Made by a program: the position numbers and the translations under genes. Under the pieces are notes generated by a model, which made no database searches, was not told the DNA's origin, and worked only from the letters and a program-made list of their open reading frames with translations. A DNA stretch of 64,000 nt from CAWAND01 sp963727915 (GTDB taxonomy: Bacteria > Chloroflexota > Anaerolineae > Anaerolineales > E44-bin32). This document shows, piece after piece, positions 27,138-37,220 of the stretch. Numbering within the stretch: position 1 is the stretch's first letter; each line of letters starts with the position of its first letter. The stretch covers positions 124,001 to 188,000 of the forward strand of contig CAVSID010000001.1 in assembly GCA_963727915.1 (NCBI GenBank). Direction: 5' to 3'.

Positions 27138-28624
27138 TGGCCCTTGTCCGATGTCAGTTCCGACCACCCGCTGCCACCGATCAGCTCGCCGAGCTTGTCG
27201 GTGGTCAGTTTCCCCGCATCCAACGGTGGAGTCATATCGCCGCTGAAGAACACGAGCACGCGGTCACTGTACTGCAGGATTTCCTCTAGATCCGACGAAA
27301 CGAAGATGATCGACGTGCCCTGCCGACAGCGCTCTTTGAGCTTGCTCCAAATGTAGATCGCCAATTCGATATCCAGCCCACGGGTGGGGTGCTCGAGGAT
27401 CAGAAGGTTCAGCGGATCTCTCAGAAGCGCCAGCAACGCCCGTTGTTGATTTCCCCCCGAAAGCAACTCGACAGGGCTGGCCGGCGTGCCACGAATATCG
27501 TACTCCTTAATTCGTTTCTCCGCGAGCTGCGAGCCCTTGTCCCAATTCACAAAGAAGCCCTCAGCCTCTTCGGCCAGGATGAAATGCTCCGTCAGGGACA
27601 GACCAGGAACCATGCCCTCTTCCAGGCGCGATGCCGGAAGGAAGGCTACGCCCTGGTCCTTGTAGGCGTGGTAGGAGCGACCGGTCATGTCCACGCCATT
27701 GATCAAGATCCGGCCACCAACGGTCCGCGCCAGGCCCGAGATATCACGCAGAAACACGCCTTGGCCGCTCCCTGCCATGCCAGCCAAGCCGATGACCTCT
27801 CCCCGATGCACATCTAGGGTGATTTCCCGCAGAGCTATATGGTAGTCCTCGGCGGAAACTCCGCGCAGGGAGAGGGTTACTTCTCCCTCCATGTTCGAGA
27901 CACGATCTCCGACCGAAATGGTCTTCCCAAACATCATCTCCACGAGCTGCTTGGTAATGTAGGGGGCCTTGGTCTCGCCCACAAGATGGCCCTGGCGCAG
28001 CACGGCCACTCGGTCGCACAATCCTTCAACGTCCTCCAGCTTGTGCGAAACGAAGAGGATGGTTTTCCCCTGAGATGCCAACAAGCGAAGGGCAGCGAAT
28101 AGCGCCTCCTTCTGCGCGCCGCTGATGCCGGTGGTCGGCTCGTCGAAGATCAGCGCTTTGGCCCCCAGCCAGATCAGGCGCAGAATCTCAAGCTGCTGGC
28201 GCTCCCCGACCGTGAGCGTATCGACATAGGCTTCCGGATCGAGCGAGAAAGAGAACTGATCCGCCAGCTTCTTGAGCTCGATGCGCGCCTCGGCCTGGCC
28301 GGTGAGAAAGTGCCCCTCCTGTCCGAGGACGAAGTTGTCGATCAGGCGCATCGGCGGGAAGTCCAACGGATCCTGGTGGAGCATGCCCACCCCATGATGG
28401 ATGGCATCGGCCGGGGATGCGATGGTCACCGATTGTCCGTCAAGCAGGATCTCTCCCTGGTCGGCTCGAATGAAGCCGGAGAGAATCTTCATCAAGGTGC
28501 TCTTGCCCGCCCCGTTTTCCCCGAGCAAGCCCATTACAGTTCCGGCGGGGATAGACAAGGTGATGCCCGCATTGGCGTGCACCGCGCCGAAAGACTTGTG
28601 TATGTCTCGAAGTTCAACCTTCAT
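27134..28624 (-). CDS. ABC transporter ATPase with two nucleotide-binding domains (NupO/YufO-like)
   Basis: The protein has 496 residues from ATG 28624, with GGAG 7 nt upstream. Domain 1 has Walker A GLLGENGAGKSTLMKILSG and Walker B ALIFDEPTTGIS. Its signature is unusual, SAQKEALFAALR following, and VGERQQLEILRLIWLGAKAL precedes Walker B. Domain 2 has IGLAGMAGSGQGVFLRDISG in place of a classic Walker A, then LLSGGNQQRALLALLRDPLN and LLILEHPTRGLD. A degenerate second Walker A is normal in sugar- and nucleoside-type twin ATPases. It powers the two permeases downstream. Confidence 0.92.
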   Translation of the reverse strand: MKVELRDIHKSFGAVHANAGITLSIPAGTVMGLLGENGAGKSTLMKILSGFIRADQGEILLDGQSVTIASPADAIHHGVGMLHQDPLDFPPMRLIDNFVLGQEGHFLTGQAEARIELKKLADQFSFSLDPEAYVDTLTVGERQQLEILRLIWLGAKALIFDEPTTGISGAQKEALFAALRLLASQGKTILFVSHKLEDVEGLCDRVAVLRQGHLVGETKAPYITKQLVEMMFGKTISVGDRVSNMEGEVTLSLRGVSAEDYHIALREITLDVHRGEVIGLAGMAGSGQGVFLRDISGLARTVGGRILINGVDMTGRSYHAYKDQGVAFLPASRLEEGMVPGLSLTEHFILAEEAEGFFVNWDKGSQLAEKRIKEYDIRGTPASPVELLSGGNQQRALLALLRDPLNLLILEHPTRGLDIELAIYIWSKLKERCRQGTSIIFVSSDLEEILQYSDRVLVFFSGDMTPPLDAGKLTTDKLGELIGGSGWSELTSDKGQ

Positions 28625-28713
28625 GGATGAACTCCCATCCATGCGCCTCGAAGGCTCGCCCTAGAGGCAGGAATCGGGGGGAAGGCCAGGCCTTCCCCCC
28701 GATTGACGGTTGT

Positions 28714-30004
28714 TTACTGAGAAACGCTCTGCCCTTGCATACCCTCGAGCAGCTGGGGCAGGTACCAGACTTGCTGATCGGTGGCGGCCACACCATCTGT
28801 CAGGTAGGGCGTCCCGTCCTGCAGATTGATCGGGCCGGTCCACAGGTCCAAGCCACCGGCCAGTTCCGAGATGAACCCGTCCAACTGAGTGGAGGCGTCG
28901 GCCGACAAGCCGGCGCCCTTGGTGAAGCCCACGCGCGCTGGTGTCCGGGTTGTTGATGTCGGCCCAATCCGGACCATTCCACTGGAAGCCTTCCTGCCAC
29001 GTGCCGTCGGCGGCGGATTTGACCGCCGTCAGGAAGGCGGGGCCCCAGTTGAAGTAAGGCACGCCCAGACAGATGTCAGGCGCCACGTTGCAGTTGTCCT
29101 TGTAATCGTAGGCGAGGGCAAACGTGGACTGGCCAGCGTCGTGCATCTTCTTGGCCTCAACCAAGGCTTCCGTCGTATCGATGCCGGAGATGACCACGTC
29201 AAAACCGCTGTTGTAGAAGTCGTCAGCAACCTGAGTTGGGTCGGAGGTGACACCGGGGATGTTGAACCAGAAGCCGATCCAGGTAACCTTGAACTGCAGG
29301 TTGGCTGCATCCTTGTTAAGGACGTGGGTCCAGCAGTACTTGGCGCCGAGGTAGGCCGAAGAGGCCAGCCGGCGCGTCTCGTCGTTGATCAGGGGTCCAA
29401 GATAGCCGATCTGGCCGGTTTGGGTTGTGAGCGCAGCGGCGCATCCGGCGATCATCTTGCCATATTCCATGCGGCCCATGATATCGATCTGGTTCGGCGA
29501 GGCCTGGTAGTTCTTGCCATCCTTCCATGTCCAGTCATCTGATACACCGATGACATCGATAGTGGGATTGGCCTGGGCGAACTTGAGCGCCTCATCCTTC
29601 ATATCATCCGAGTTGAAGATGACAAGCTGGGCGCCTTGCTGCACCAGTTGCTGGGCCAATTGCGAGGCCGTCTGTCCGGGGTAGGAAGGAGAACCGGAAT
29701 ACACGTTCTCAAGGTAGACCATCTTCGAGCCTGGCAGGTTCTGTTCGACATATTGCCCGCCCTCAAAGGTCGCCTGGCTCCACCCCTGGTCATTCTTGGC
29801 ACCGACCAAGAGCATGCCGAATGTGAACGGCTGCTCAGGTGCCATCGTCTCGGCGGGGGCCGACGTCGCCTCAGACGCCATAGTCGCTTCAGGCGCTGTC
29901 GTTGCCGGGGCCTGGGTTGGCGCTGCCGCCGGGCCGCAGGCCGCCGCCAGTAAGGCGACGATCATCAACCCTCCGAGGACCCGCCATTTCATGGTGCTAC
30001 TCAT
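28714..30004 (-). CDS. BMP-family substrate-binding lipoprotein of the nucleoside importer (one frame break)
   Basis: The lipoprotein signal GLMIVALLAAACGPAAAP has the lipobox Cys. A Thr/Ala/Glu linker and a BMP (PnrA/Med-like) binding domain follow: FGMLLVGAKNDQGWSQATFE, GAQLVIFNSDDMKDEALKFA, QTGQIGYLGPLINDETRR, VVISGIDTTEALVEAKKMHD. The frame breaks at about 28931-28940 after NPDTS. Removing one base gives RVGFTKGAGLSADASTQLDG and an end at QGQSVSQ, for about 430 residues. The start ATG 30004 follows a perfect AAGGAGG. It captures nucleosides or bases outside the cell for the ATPase/permease genes that follow, about 90 nt downstream. Confidence 0.9.
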
Positions 30005-30103
30005 CTGTCGCTCCTCCTTGTTGAAGAGATCAAGTTTGCGCATACTCCGTTTGATCAGAGATCGATATGCCGTGTGCCTCCTTTCCCTCATCCAAACCAC
30101 AGA

Positions 30104-31064
30104 CTAGGGGACAATTCGTGTGCCGGTTTCTCCCTGCAAAGCCCGCCGGATGTTGGGCGGGTCGGTGATCAGAGCTTCCTTGCCCCCGCGTTCGAGGTAG
30201 CCGATGACCGCCCGGATCTTGGGCTCCATACTCCCTTTGGCAAAGTGACCCTCGGCCAGATAACCCTTGGCCTCGGCCAAGCGTCATCCTGTCCAACTTC
30301 TTCTCGTCGGGCTTGTTGTAGTTCAAGGCGACTTGCTCGACGGCCGTCGAGATCAGAAACAGATCGGCGCCGATACTGGAAGCCATCAATGATGAGGCGA
30401 AGTCCTTGTCAATGACCGCCTCCACACCCTTGAGGGCACCCTCTTCGTCGGCGACGACAGGGATCCCGCCGCCGCCCACGCTGACCACGATGAAGCCGGC
30501 CTTGATCAGCGTCTCGATCGCGTCTCGCTCCACGATTCGCTTGGGGGTCGGCGATGGAACCACCCTCCGCCACCCGCGACCGGCGTCCTCGACGACTGCC
30601 CAGCCTTCGTCCTCAGCGTGCTGCTTGGCGGTGTTTTCGTCCATGAAGGTGCCGATCGGCTTGCTCGGATTCTGGAAGGCGGGGTCTTCTTTGTCGACCT
30701 CCACCTGGGTAACCACAGTGGCTGCCTGGCGATTCAGACCGCGGGCTTTGAACTCGTTGTGCAGCGCCCGCTGGAACATGTAGCCGATGGCGCCTTGCGT
30801 GTCGGCCCCGCAGTAATCCAGCGGAACCGGATGAAGCTCACCCATCGACAGCTCCGACCGCCGGAGGATAAAGCCTACCTGCGGCCCGTTCCCATGCGTG
30901 ACCACCACATCCCAGCCGGCTTCGATCATATCGGCCAGATGGGACATGGATTCACAAGCCGCTGCGTACTGATCGGGGATCGTCTGGTGGGTCTTGTCCT
31001 TGATCAGGGAATTCCCCCCGACCGCCACCACGGCCAGCTTTCGATCGTTCTTTGTTTGATCCAT
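30104..31064 (-). CDS. arcC: Carbamate kinase (one frame break)
   Basis: Carbamate kinase makes ATP from ADP and carbamoyl phosphate. Visible marks are LAVVAVGGNSLIKDKTHQT, VVTHGNGPQVGFILRRSEL, AGFIVVSVGGGGIPVVADEE, VIDKDFASSLMASSIGADLF and ISTAVEQVALNYNKPDEKKL. The frame breaks at about 30277-30284 with one extra base, resuming AEAKGYLAEGHFAKGSMEPK and ending TGTRIVP at TAG 30104, for about 320 residues. ATG 31064 follows AGGAG. It lies 8 nt after the YgeW-like gene and is the YqeA counterpart of the E. coli island. No arginine deiminase is present, so the carbamoyl phosphate must come from the adjacent carbamoyltransferases. Confidence 0.93.
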
Positions 31065-31072
31065 GGGTCTCC

Positions 31073-32054
31073 TCAAGCCATCGTCAAGGCCATCACGGCC
31101 TTTTGGGCATGCAGTCGGTTTTCGGCTTCGTCGAACACAACGCTGTGGGGGCCATCGATGACGCCATCGGTGACTTCGATGTTGCGGTCGGCCGGAAGCG
31201 GGTGCATGTAGATGGCATCTGACTTGGCCAAAGCCATCTTCTTCTCATCCGTGATCCAGTCCTTGTACCGATCCTGGATCTCCTTGCCCTTCTCCGAGTC
31301 CGTCGTCGTCAACAGCGGCCCCCAGGACTTGGCATAGACCACGTCGGCGTCTTTGAAGGCCTCTTCCATATTGTCGGTTACTTCGAAGCCTGTGCCAAAC
31401 CGCTTGGCCTGCTCCCGTGCCTGGTCCATGATGTCCGGCATCAGCTTGAACTCCGGCGGATGGGCGAGAGTGATGTCCAGGCCGAAGCGCGGCATTTGCA
31501 GGATCAAAGATTGAGGCACCGAGATCGGCTTCAGATACGACGCAGCGTAGGCCCACGAGACGACCATCTTCTTCTTGCGCAGATCGCGGCCCTTCTTTTC
31601 GATGATTGTCATCAGATCGGCCAGGATCTGATGGGGGTGGTAGAAGTCACACTGCATGTTGAGCACGGGCACACGTGAGGCTTCAGCCACAAGGTTCAGG
31701 TAGCGGTTGCCGATCCCCCAGTCGACGTGCCGGATGGCGATGCCGTCGAAATAGCGGCCGAAGATCTCGCCCATCTCCTTCTCGGTGTCACCGTGGGCGA
31801 TCTGGGTTGTCCGCGAATTCGATAAATGCCGCGTGGCCGCCCAACTGCGCCATGCCGGCTTCGAATGAACCCCGCGTGCGTGTGCTGCTGAAGAAGAACA
31901 GCATCGCCAGCACCTTGTCGCGCAGATAAGCGTGCGGCTCACCCAATGCCCGTTTGCGCTTGAGGTCAAACGCCACGTCGAGGACAGTCTCCACCTCTTC
32001 GCGACTGAAATCGAGGTCGCTGATCAGATCGCGACCGCGCAGATTGGTTTGCAT
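31073..32054 (-). CDS. ygeW: YgeW-like (knotted) carbamoyltransferase (one frame break)
   Basis: The N-terminus MQTNLRGRDLISDLDFSREE follows AGGAGG by 6 nt. The carbamoyl-phosphate site is FFFSSTRTRGSFEAGMAQLG (about 54-73); the SSTRTRGSFE form is typical of YgeW rather than classical OTCase. The frame breaks near 31812-31822 by one extra base, resuming TTQIAHGDTEKEMGEIFGRY. Then come VPVLNMQCDFYHPHQILADL, WAYAASYLKPISVPQSL and AIYMHPLPADRNIEVTDGV, which is the HxLPAD site. Length is about 326 residues. YgeW's physiological substrate is debated; in urate/purine-degrading bacteria it is thought to phosphorolyse a ureido intermediate, feeding carbamate kinase. It is followed directly by arcC. 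Confidence 0.87.
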
Positions 32055-32114
32055 GCTTTCCTCCTGCTTCCGACTTGAGCCCCGGAGATTGCACCCCAGG
32101 GCCGTCGCCGTCCG

Positions 32115-33065
32115 CTACTCCATCATCCCCAGGACCAATGCCAACAAGGACATGCGCATGACGACGCCGTTGAACGCCTCCACCCAGTAGCGGGCGTGGC
32201 GGGTGGCGTCAACCTCTGGCAGGAGCTCGTCCATCCGAGGCAGCGAATGCAGGATGATCGAGTCCGGCTTGGCCTGCTTCATGACGTCCAGAGTGACCTG
32301 GTAGTTGGCCGGTGTGAGGCCGACGTCGCCGGATCGCTCGTCGCGCGCCTTGGTGTAATCCGGCTGCACAACCGGCTCCATGTAGATCACATCGGCGTCA
32401 GCGATGGCGTCCTTGATGTGATCGACTTCCCGATAGCGTAGGTTGCTTTTGTCGATCTCGGCCTTGAACTCGTCGGTGAGCGACATCTCGGGGGGCGAGA
32501 TATAGGTGGCTTCAATGTCGAATTGCGACATGGCGTAGCTCATGGAATGCATGGTCCGCATGCGCATGTCACCCACCAACAGGAAATGCAAGCCATCCAG
32601 CGTGCCCCGCTCCTTGTAGATGGTGTACATATCGGTCAGGACCTGGGTGGGATGTTCTCCCCACCCATCGCCAGCATTGATGACGGGAACGCTCGCCCAG
32701 CGGGCGGCCTCAGCCGGCGCCCCCTGCTGGAAGTGGCGCATTACGATCACATCACCATAGAACTCCAGCATATGGACGGTGTCCTTGATCAACTCCTGGT
32801 AGAAGTCGCCGGCGCGTGTGTTCTTGACATCTGCGAAACCGAGCACATGGCCTCCCAGACGATGCATGGCGGCTTCGTGGGCCATCCGGGTCCGGGTGCT
32901 GGGCTGGTAGAAGGCCGTCAGCATGATCTTTTGGGCCAACAGATCGGTGTTGCGTCGATCGCGGGCAAACGGCGCCAACTCGTCGGCCACCTCGAATACC
33001 CGGAAGTACTCTTCACGTTCAAATTCCTTGAGCGACAGGATGTCGCGGCCAGCAAAACTGCGCAT
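32115..33065 (-). CDS. Aspartate carbamoyltransferase-like protein, atypical
   Basis: The intact protein has 316 residues in the ATCase/OTCase superfamily. The carbamoyl-phosphate loop is FYQPSTRTRMAHEAAMHRLG, followed by VIVMRHFQQGAP and NAGDGWGEHPTQVLTDMYTI. The C-terminal site is ILHSLPRMDELLPEVDATRH with WVEAFNGVVMRMSLLALVLG. These are ATCase-like, but the usual HPxEGAA, GDGxxxHPTQ and HPLPR motifs are altered (HFQQGAP, GDGWGEHPTQ, HSLPR). No pyrimidine genes are nearby. It lies between the YgeW-like gene and a promoter region, so a catabolic carbamoyltransferase acting with carbamate kinase is more likely than de novo pyrimidine synthesis, though pyrB proper cannot be excluded. Confidence 0.8.
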   Translation of the reverse strand: MRSFAGRDILSLKEFEREEYFRVFEVADELAPFARDRRNTDLLAQKIMLTAFYQPSTRTRMAHEAAMHRLGGHVLGFADVKNTRAGDFYQELIKDTVHMLEFYGDVIVMRHFQQGAPAEAARWASVPVINAGDGWGEHPTQVLTDMYTIYKERGTLDGLHFLLVGDMRMRTMHSMSYAMSQFDIEATYISPPEMSLTDEFKAEIDKSNLRYREVDHIKDAIADADVIYMEPVVQPDYTKARDERSGDVGLTPANYQVTLDVMKQAKPDSIILHSLPRMDELLPEVDATRHARYWVEAFNGVVMRMSLLALVLGMME

Positions 33066-33130
33066 CTCGCTATCTCCTCTATTCTCGAATAACGCTCTTC
33101 ATCGATCGGAAGACGCCTCACGCGTCAATA

Positions 33131-33146
33131 TGTGAAATATCTCACA
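33131..33146 (-). promoter_or_regulatory. CRP-like palindromic operator upstream of the carbamoyltransferase/importer operon
   Basis: The sequence TGTGAAATATCTCACA is a near-perfect palindrome with both TGTGA/TCACA half-sites of the CRP consensus and a 6-nt spacer. It lies 66 nt upstream of the ATCase-like start, in the 112-nt gap after the GntR gene. On the minus strand a TTGACG -35-like hexamer begins about 3 nt downstream, but no good -10 is seen. CRP/FNR-family control is inferred. Confidence 0.5.
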
Positions 33147-33177
33147 AGTCGCCGAAATTGCCGCCTCCTCCCTCGAC

Positions 33178-33926
33178 TCACCTCGCTTGTTCCACCCGGC
33201 GTACCACATGAAAGCGGAAAGTGCCGGGCAAGAAATAACTCCGCGAATGGTCAACAACTCGACCGGATAAGTCGTACAGGCAGGCTTCCAGATACAACAG
33301 TACGTCGCCGCGCTGAATGCCGAGGCTCCTGGCGATCTTCGGGGTGGCGGTGGTGGCTGTGATCTCCGCCTGCGAGCGATCGAGCTCCGGTTCGCCACGC
33401 TTTTGCAGGATCTCGAGCACAGAACCGCCAAAGTTGTCCTGAAGCGATTCGGCAGAAAGAATGTCCTGCGGGACGCTGTCCACAAGGTAGGCGACTGGCC
33501 GGCCTTTGGCGACAATCACGCGGGAGACGTCGACCACGTGCTCCCCTTGCGGGGTCTGGAGCGGGCTCCCATCCGGCCCTTCGACCCGACGCACGCTGAC
33601 TTCCAGGTCTTTCATCTCGACCGTCATCCCCATGCGGGATGCCAGAGCCTGGATGCTGGTGAGAACCTCCAGGCCCGTCTCAATCACCTGCGGCGGCTCT
33701 ACGACATACGTTCCGACACCCTGTCGTCGAACCACGCGCCCCTTGGCTTCGAGCGGCCGCATGGCTTCCCGAAGGGTGGCGCGGGACACTCCCAGCTTCT
33801 TGGCCAGATCAGGCTCGGACGGAAGGAAGGTGCCGGGGGAAAGCCCGGCCAGCATGGCCTCCAAGGCATCGGCTGTCTTCTGGTACAGGGGCCGGGTCCG
33901 CTTGACTTCGCTGTTCTGCGTGCCAA
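33178..33926 (-). CDS. GntR-family (HutC/UTRA) transcriptional regulator
   Basis: The winged helix-turn-helix reads PSEPDLAKKLGVSRATLREA, then MRPLEAKGRVVRRQGVGTYV. The ligand-binding UTRA domain follows (VDVSRVIVAKGRPVAYLVDS, GVLEILQ-like and GDVLLYLEACLYDLSGRVVD). In-frame translation can begin at TTG 33864, which would cut the first helix. The coding-like stretch RTRPLYQKTADALEAML continues upstream to the adenine deaminase stop. I therefore extend it to TTG 33926, which needs one indel near 33900-33920; the exact start is uncertain. HutC-type proteins sense pathway metabolites. Its place between the deaminases and the carbamoyltransferase/importer operon makes it the likely local purine-catabolism regulator. 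Confidence 0.78.
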
Positions 33927-33927
33927 G

Positions 33928-35735
33928 CTAATTCTCCTCTTCAGCCACAACCGGGATGACGGCGAAGGTCTCCACATCCACCAGGCCGCGATCAGAAATG
34001 CGCAATTCGGGGATCACCACCAGGGCCAGCAAGCTGAGCTGCATGTTGGCGTTGTTCAGGCTGCAACCGCAGGCCTTCATGGCCGCCAGGACCAATTCGG
34101 CCTTGTCGGCCACGACCTCGGCGCGCTCGTCGGACATCAAGCCGGCAATGGGCAGCTCGACCAGTGCCTGGACTATCGCCATCGCGCACGACGATTTGTC
34201 CGCCGCCGATACGGGCCAATTCGTTGGCGGCCACCGCCATGTCTTCATCGCTCGTGCCCACAATCAGCATATGGTGGGAGTCATGCGCCACGGTGGACCC
34301 AAAGGCACAGGGCAGGTTGATCCCGAAGCCCTGCACGAAGCCCACCTGCACTTCGCCGGTTCCACGATGGCGTTCAACAAGCGCCACCTTGGCAACATCT
34401 TGATCCTTGTCGATCAGCACGTTGCCCTGCGCCACCGGCAGGTGCAGGCGCAGATGACGAGTCGGCGCCTGGTTCTCGATGACGCCGATGACATTCGACT
34501 TCGACCTTGTCGTGGCCCCGGGTGCGGCACAGCGAAATCGTCCGCCGTCAACTGGCCGCCCGAGCCGGACCGAAGCCTTGACCTCGGCCGGGTAGCTGAA
34601 CGGGGGCACATCCAGACAGCAGCTCGCCCCTGGCTGGCAGCCATCCGGCCCCGAGCGATGACTTGATCTGCCCGGAAGTCATGCAGGTCACGGACCAGTA
34701 CGATGTCCGCATAGCGGCCGGGAGCGATCTGGCCGATGTCGCGTGCCAGCCCAAAATGCTCGGCCGGATTGAGCGTTGCCATCTGCAGGGCGACCATCGG
34801 ATCGAGGCCCTGATCGATCGCGTGCCGCACGACGCGATCCATATGGCCGTCGTGCACCAGGGTGCCGGAGTGAGAATCGTCGGTCACCAGGATGAAGTGC
34901 CGCGGATCCAGCCCCATGCTCGGTGATCGCCGGGAGCTGGCTGGCGACGTCATACCAGGCCGAGCCCAGACGAAGCATGGCTTTCATCCCCTGCCGGACC
35001 CTGGCCACGGCGTCCTCGAGCCGCGTTGCCTTCATGATCGTCTTCCGGGCCCCCGGCGACGTAGCCATGGAACGGGAGCCCGAGATCGAGCGCGGCGTAG
35101 TGGCCCCCAATGACCTTGCCCGCCTGCCGCGTGCGCGCCATCTCGGCGTGCATCTTCTCGTCGCTGTTGAACACGCCGGGGAAGTTCATCATCTCGCCCA
35201 GCCCAATGATCCCGGGCCAGGTCATGGCCTCAGCCACATCGTCCGGCCCCAACACAGCGCCCGGCGTTTCAAGGCCGGGCGCGGACGGGACACAGGAGGG
35301 CATTTCAACCCAGACATGGACCGGCTGGAGGGCGGCTTCATCCACCATCATCCGCACGCCCTTCAGACCGAACACATTGGCGATTTCGTGCGGGTCAACG
35401 AACATCGCCGTCGTCCCATGCGGCAGGACGGCCCGCACGAACTCCGTCACAGTCACCATGCCCAATTCGACGTGCATGTGCCCGTCGATCAGGCCGGGGA
35501 CCAGATACCGGCCATCGGCTTCGACGATCCGCGTGTCGGGGCCCAGGCAATGCCGGCTGCCTTGGCCGACGTAGGCGATGCGCTCGCCCTTGATGGCGAC
35601 GTCAATGTCATCGATGATTTCGCCCGATTGGACACACACCCAATTCCCCTCACGAACAATCACATCGGCCGGTGTGCGCCCCATGGCGACATCGGTCAAT
35701 TCACGCGAGATTTCGCTCCAATCCCGGTCCGGCAT
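33928..35735 (-). CDS. ade: Adenine deaminase (about five frame breaks)
   Basis: Adenine deaminase converts adenine to hypoxanthine and ammonia. Collinear pieces in successive frames rebuild a protein of about 600 residues. They are: VPGLIDGHMHVELGMVTVTE with the HxH metal site; GTTAMFVDPHEIANVFG; TRLEDAVARVRQGMKAMLRL; ILVTDDSHSGTLVHDGHMDR with the Asp ligand; FGLARDIGQIAPGRYADIVL; FGSTVAHDSHHMLIVGTSDE; and the C-terminal NANMQLSLLALVVIPELRIS. Breaks lie near 35030, 34916, 34625 (two close together) and 34181. All fit single inserted bases. All catalytic segments survive, so this looks like consensus error rather than decay. The start ATG 35735 follows GAGG. The gene follows the guanine-type deaminase by 39 nt. 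Confidence 0.88.
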
Positions 35736-35774
35736 GCAAACACCTCGTGAAAACCAAGGACAAAGCGGCCGAGA

Positions 35775-37155
35775 TCAGTCGCCCACGCACAGAGCTCGAG
35801 GCCGCCCGATTGTGTTTTTCGATCAGGATGTCCATGTCAACTCCGGTCACCCGGCCCTGCTCGACGACCGGTCTGTCCATGGACGTAGTTGAATGCCACG
35901 TTGGTTGGCGAACAAAACACCGCCGCCGCCACGGGATCGTGCAGGCCCCCGGCATAGGCGATTTGACTCAGATCCAGACCGATGAAATCGGCGCACATGC
36001 CCGGCGCCAACGCCCCGATGTCCTCTCGCCCAAGCACGGCCGCCCCGCCAAGTGTGGCCATCTCCAGCACCTGCCGGGCGGTCAGCATGCCCTCCCCCGG
36101 ATCGGTCTCGGGTGATATCGCCGAGCCGACGCGCGAAAGGAGCATCGCCTGGCGTGCTTCCGCCAGCAGATGCGAACTGTCGTTGCTGGCCGAGCCATCC
36201 ACCCCCAGCCCGACATCAACGCCGGCCCGCCGATAGCGCCTGACCGGCGCCAGCCCACTCGCCAGCCGCATGTTGGAGCCCGGGCAGTGGGCCACCCCGC
36301 TTCCGACGTCTGCCATGCGGCCTACTTCTCCGGGTTGATGTGCACCGCATGGGCGAACCACACGTCATCGCCCGCCCAATCCAGCGCCTCCACAAAGCCA
36401 GCGGCCGGTGGCCGAAGGCCTCCAGGCAGAAGGACTCTTCGTCCAAGGTCTCAGCCAGGTGCGTGTGCAAGTGCACGCCAGCCGACCTGGCCAAGTGCGG
36501 CCGATTGGCGCATCAGGTCAGGGGTCACCGAGAACGGTGAGCACGGCGCCACCACCACCTGGACCATGGCGCCCGGTTCGGGTTGGTGGTAGCTCTCGAT
36601 CACCCGCTGCGTGTCGCGCAGGATTTCGTCTTCATCTTCCACCACTCGATCCGGCGGCAGGCCGCCCTGGCTCTCGCCCAGACTCATCGACCCACGCGAG
36701 GCGTGCAGCCTCAGACCGATGTCCTGGGCAGCAAGGATTTCATCGTCCAACCGGCAGTCATTGGGGAAGATGTACAGGTGATCCGAGGCGGTCGTGCAGC
36801 CGGAGAGCGCCAGCTCTGCCAAGCCAAGCTGGGTGGAAAGGCGGATGTGTTCCGCCGACATCCGCGCCCAGATCGGGTACAGCGTCTTGAGCCAGCCGAA
36901 GAGGTTGGAATCCTGGGCTGCCGGGACAGCCCGCGTGAGAGTTTGATACAGATGGTGATGGGTGTTAATCAGGCCGGGCAACACCAGGTGGCCCTGGGCG
37001 TCGACCACAACATCCGCCACGCCGGGCAGTTGGTCGGACGGGCCGACCTGCTCGATCCACCCATCCCTGGCGAATAGCCCACCGTTGGCGATCTCCCGAC
37101 GCTCCTCGTCCATGGTAACCATGACCGAGGCGTTGCGGACCAGAAGCGTAGGCAT
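35775..37155 (-). CDS. 8-oxoguanine / guanine deaminase-type amidohydrolase (about five frame breaks)
   Basis: The protein is rebuilt to about 460 residues, normal for the 8-oxoguanine deaminase/AtzA-TrzN group. N-terminus: LLVRNASVMVTMDEERREIA, then LPGLINTHHHLYQTLTRAVP with the HxH site, and DSNLFGWLKTLYPIWARMS. Later pieces: GVHLHTHLAETLDEESFCLE; ALDWAGDDVWFAHAVHIN; GVAHCPGSNMRLASGLAPV; VGLGVDGSASNDSSHLLAEA with the catalytic Asp; and the end VTGVDMDILIEKHNRAA. Breaks are near 36495, 36395, 36322, 35895 and 35808. A stop at TGA 35775 is reached in the last frame. AGGAGG precedes ATG 37155. The substrate could be guanine, 8-oxoguanine or a related amino-purine; sequence alone does not decide. 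Confidence 0.82.
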
Positions 37156-37220
37156 GGCGCCTCCTGGGAATGTAGATTCAGTCTAGCACCGGCGAGATAC
37201 GGCGTCAATTGTCTGACAAT

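Noticed and set aside
30104..33065. Arginine deiminase (arc) operon.
   Set aside because: No arginine deiminase or arginine/ornithine antiporter is present, and the carbamoyltransferases are YgeW- and ATCase-like.
33928..37155. Deaminase genes as true pseudogenes.
   Set aside because: All catalytic segments remain, breaks are single bases, and essential genes in the same contig show the same errors.
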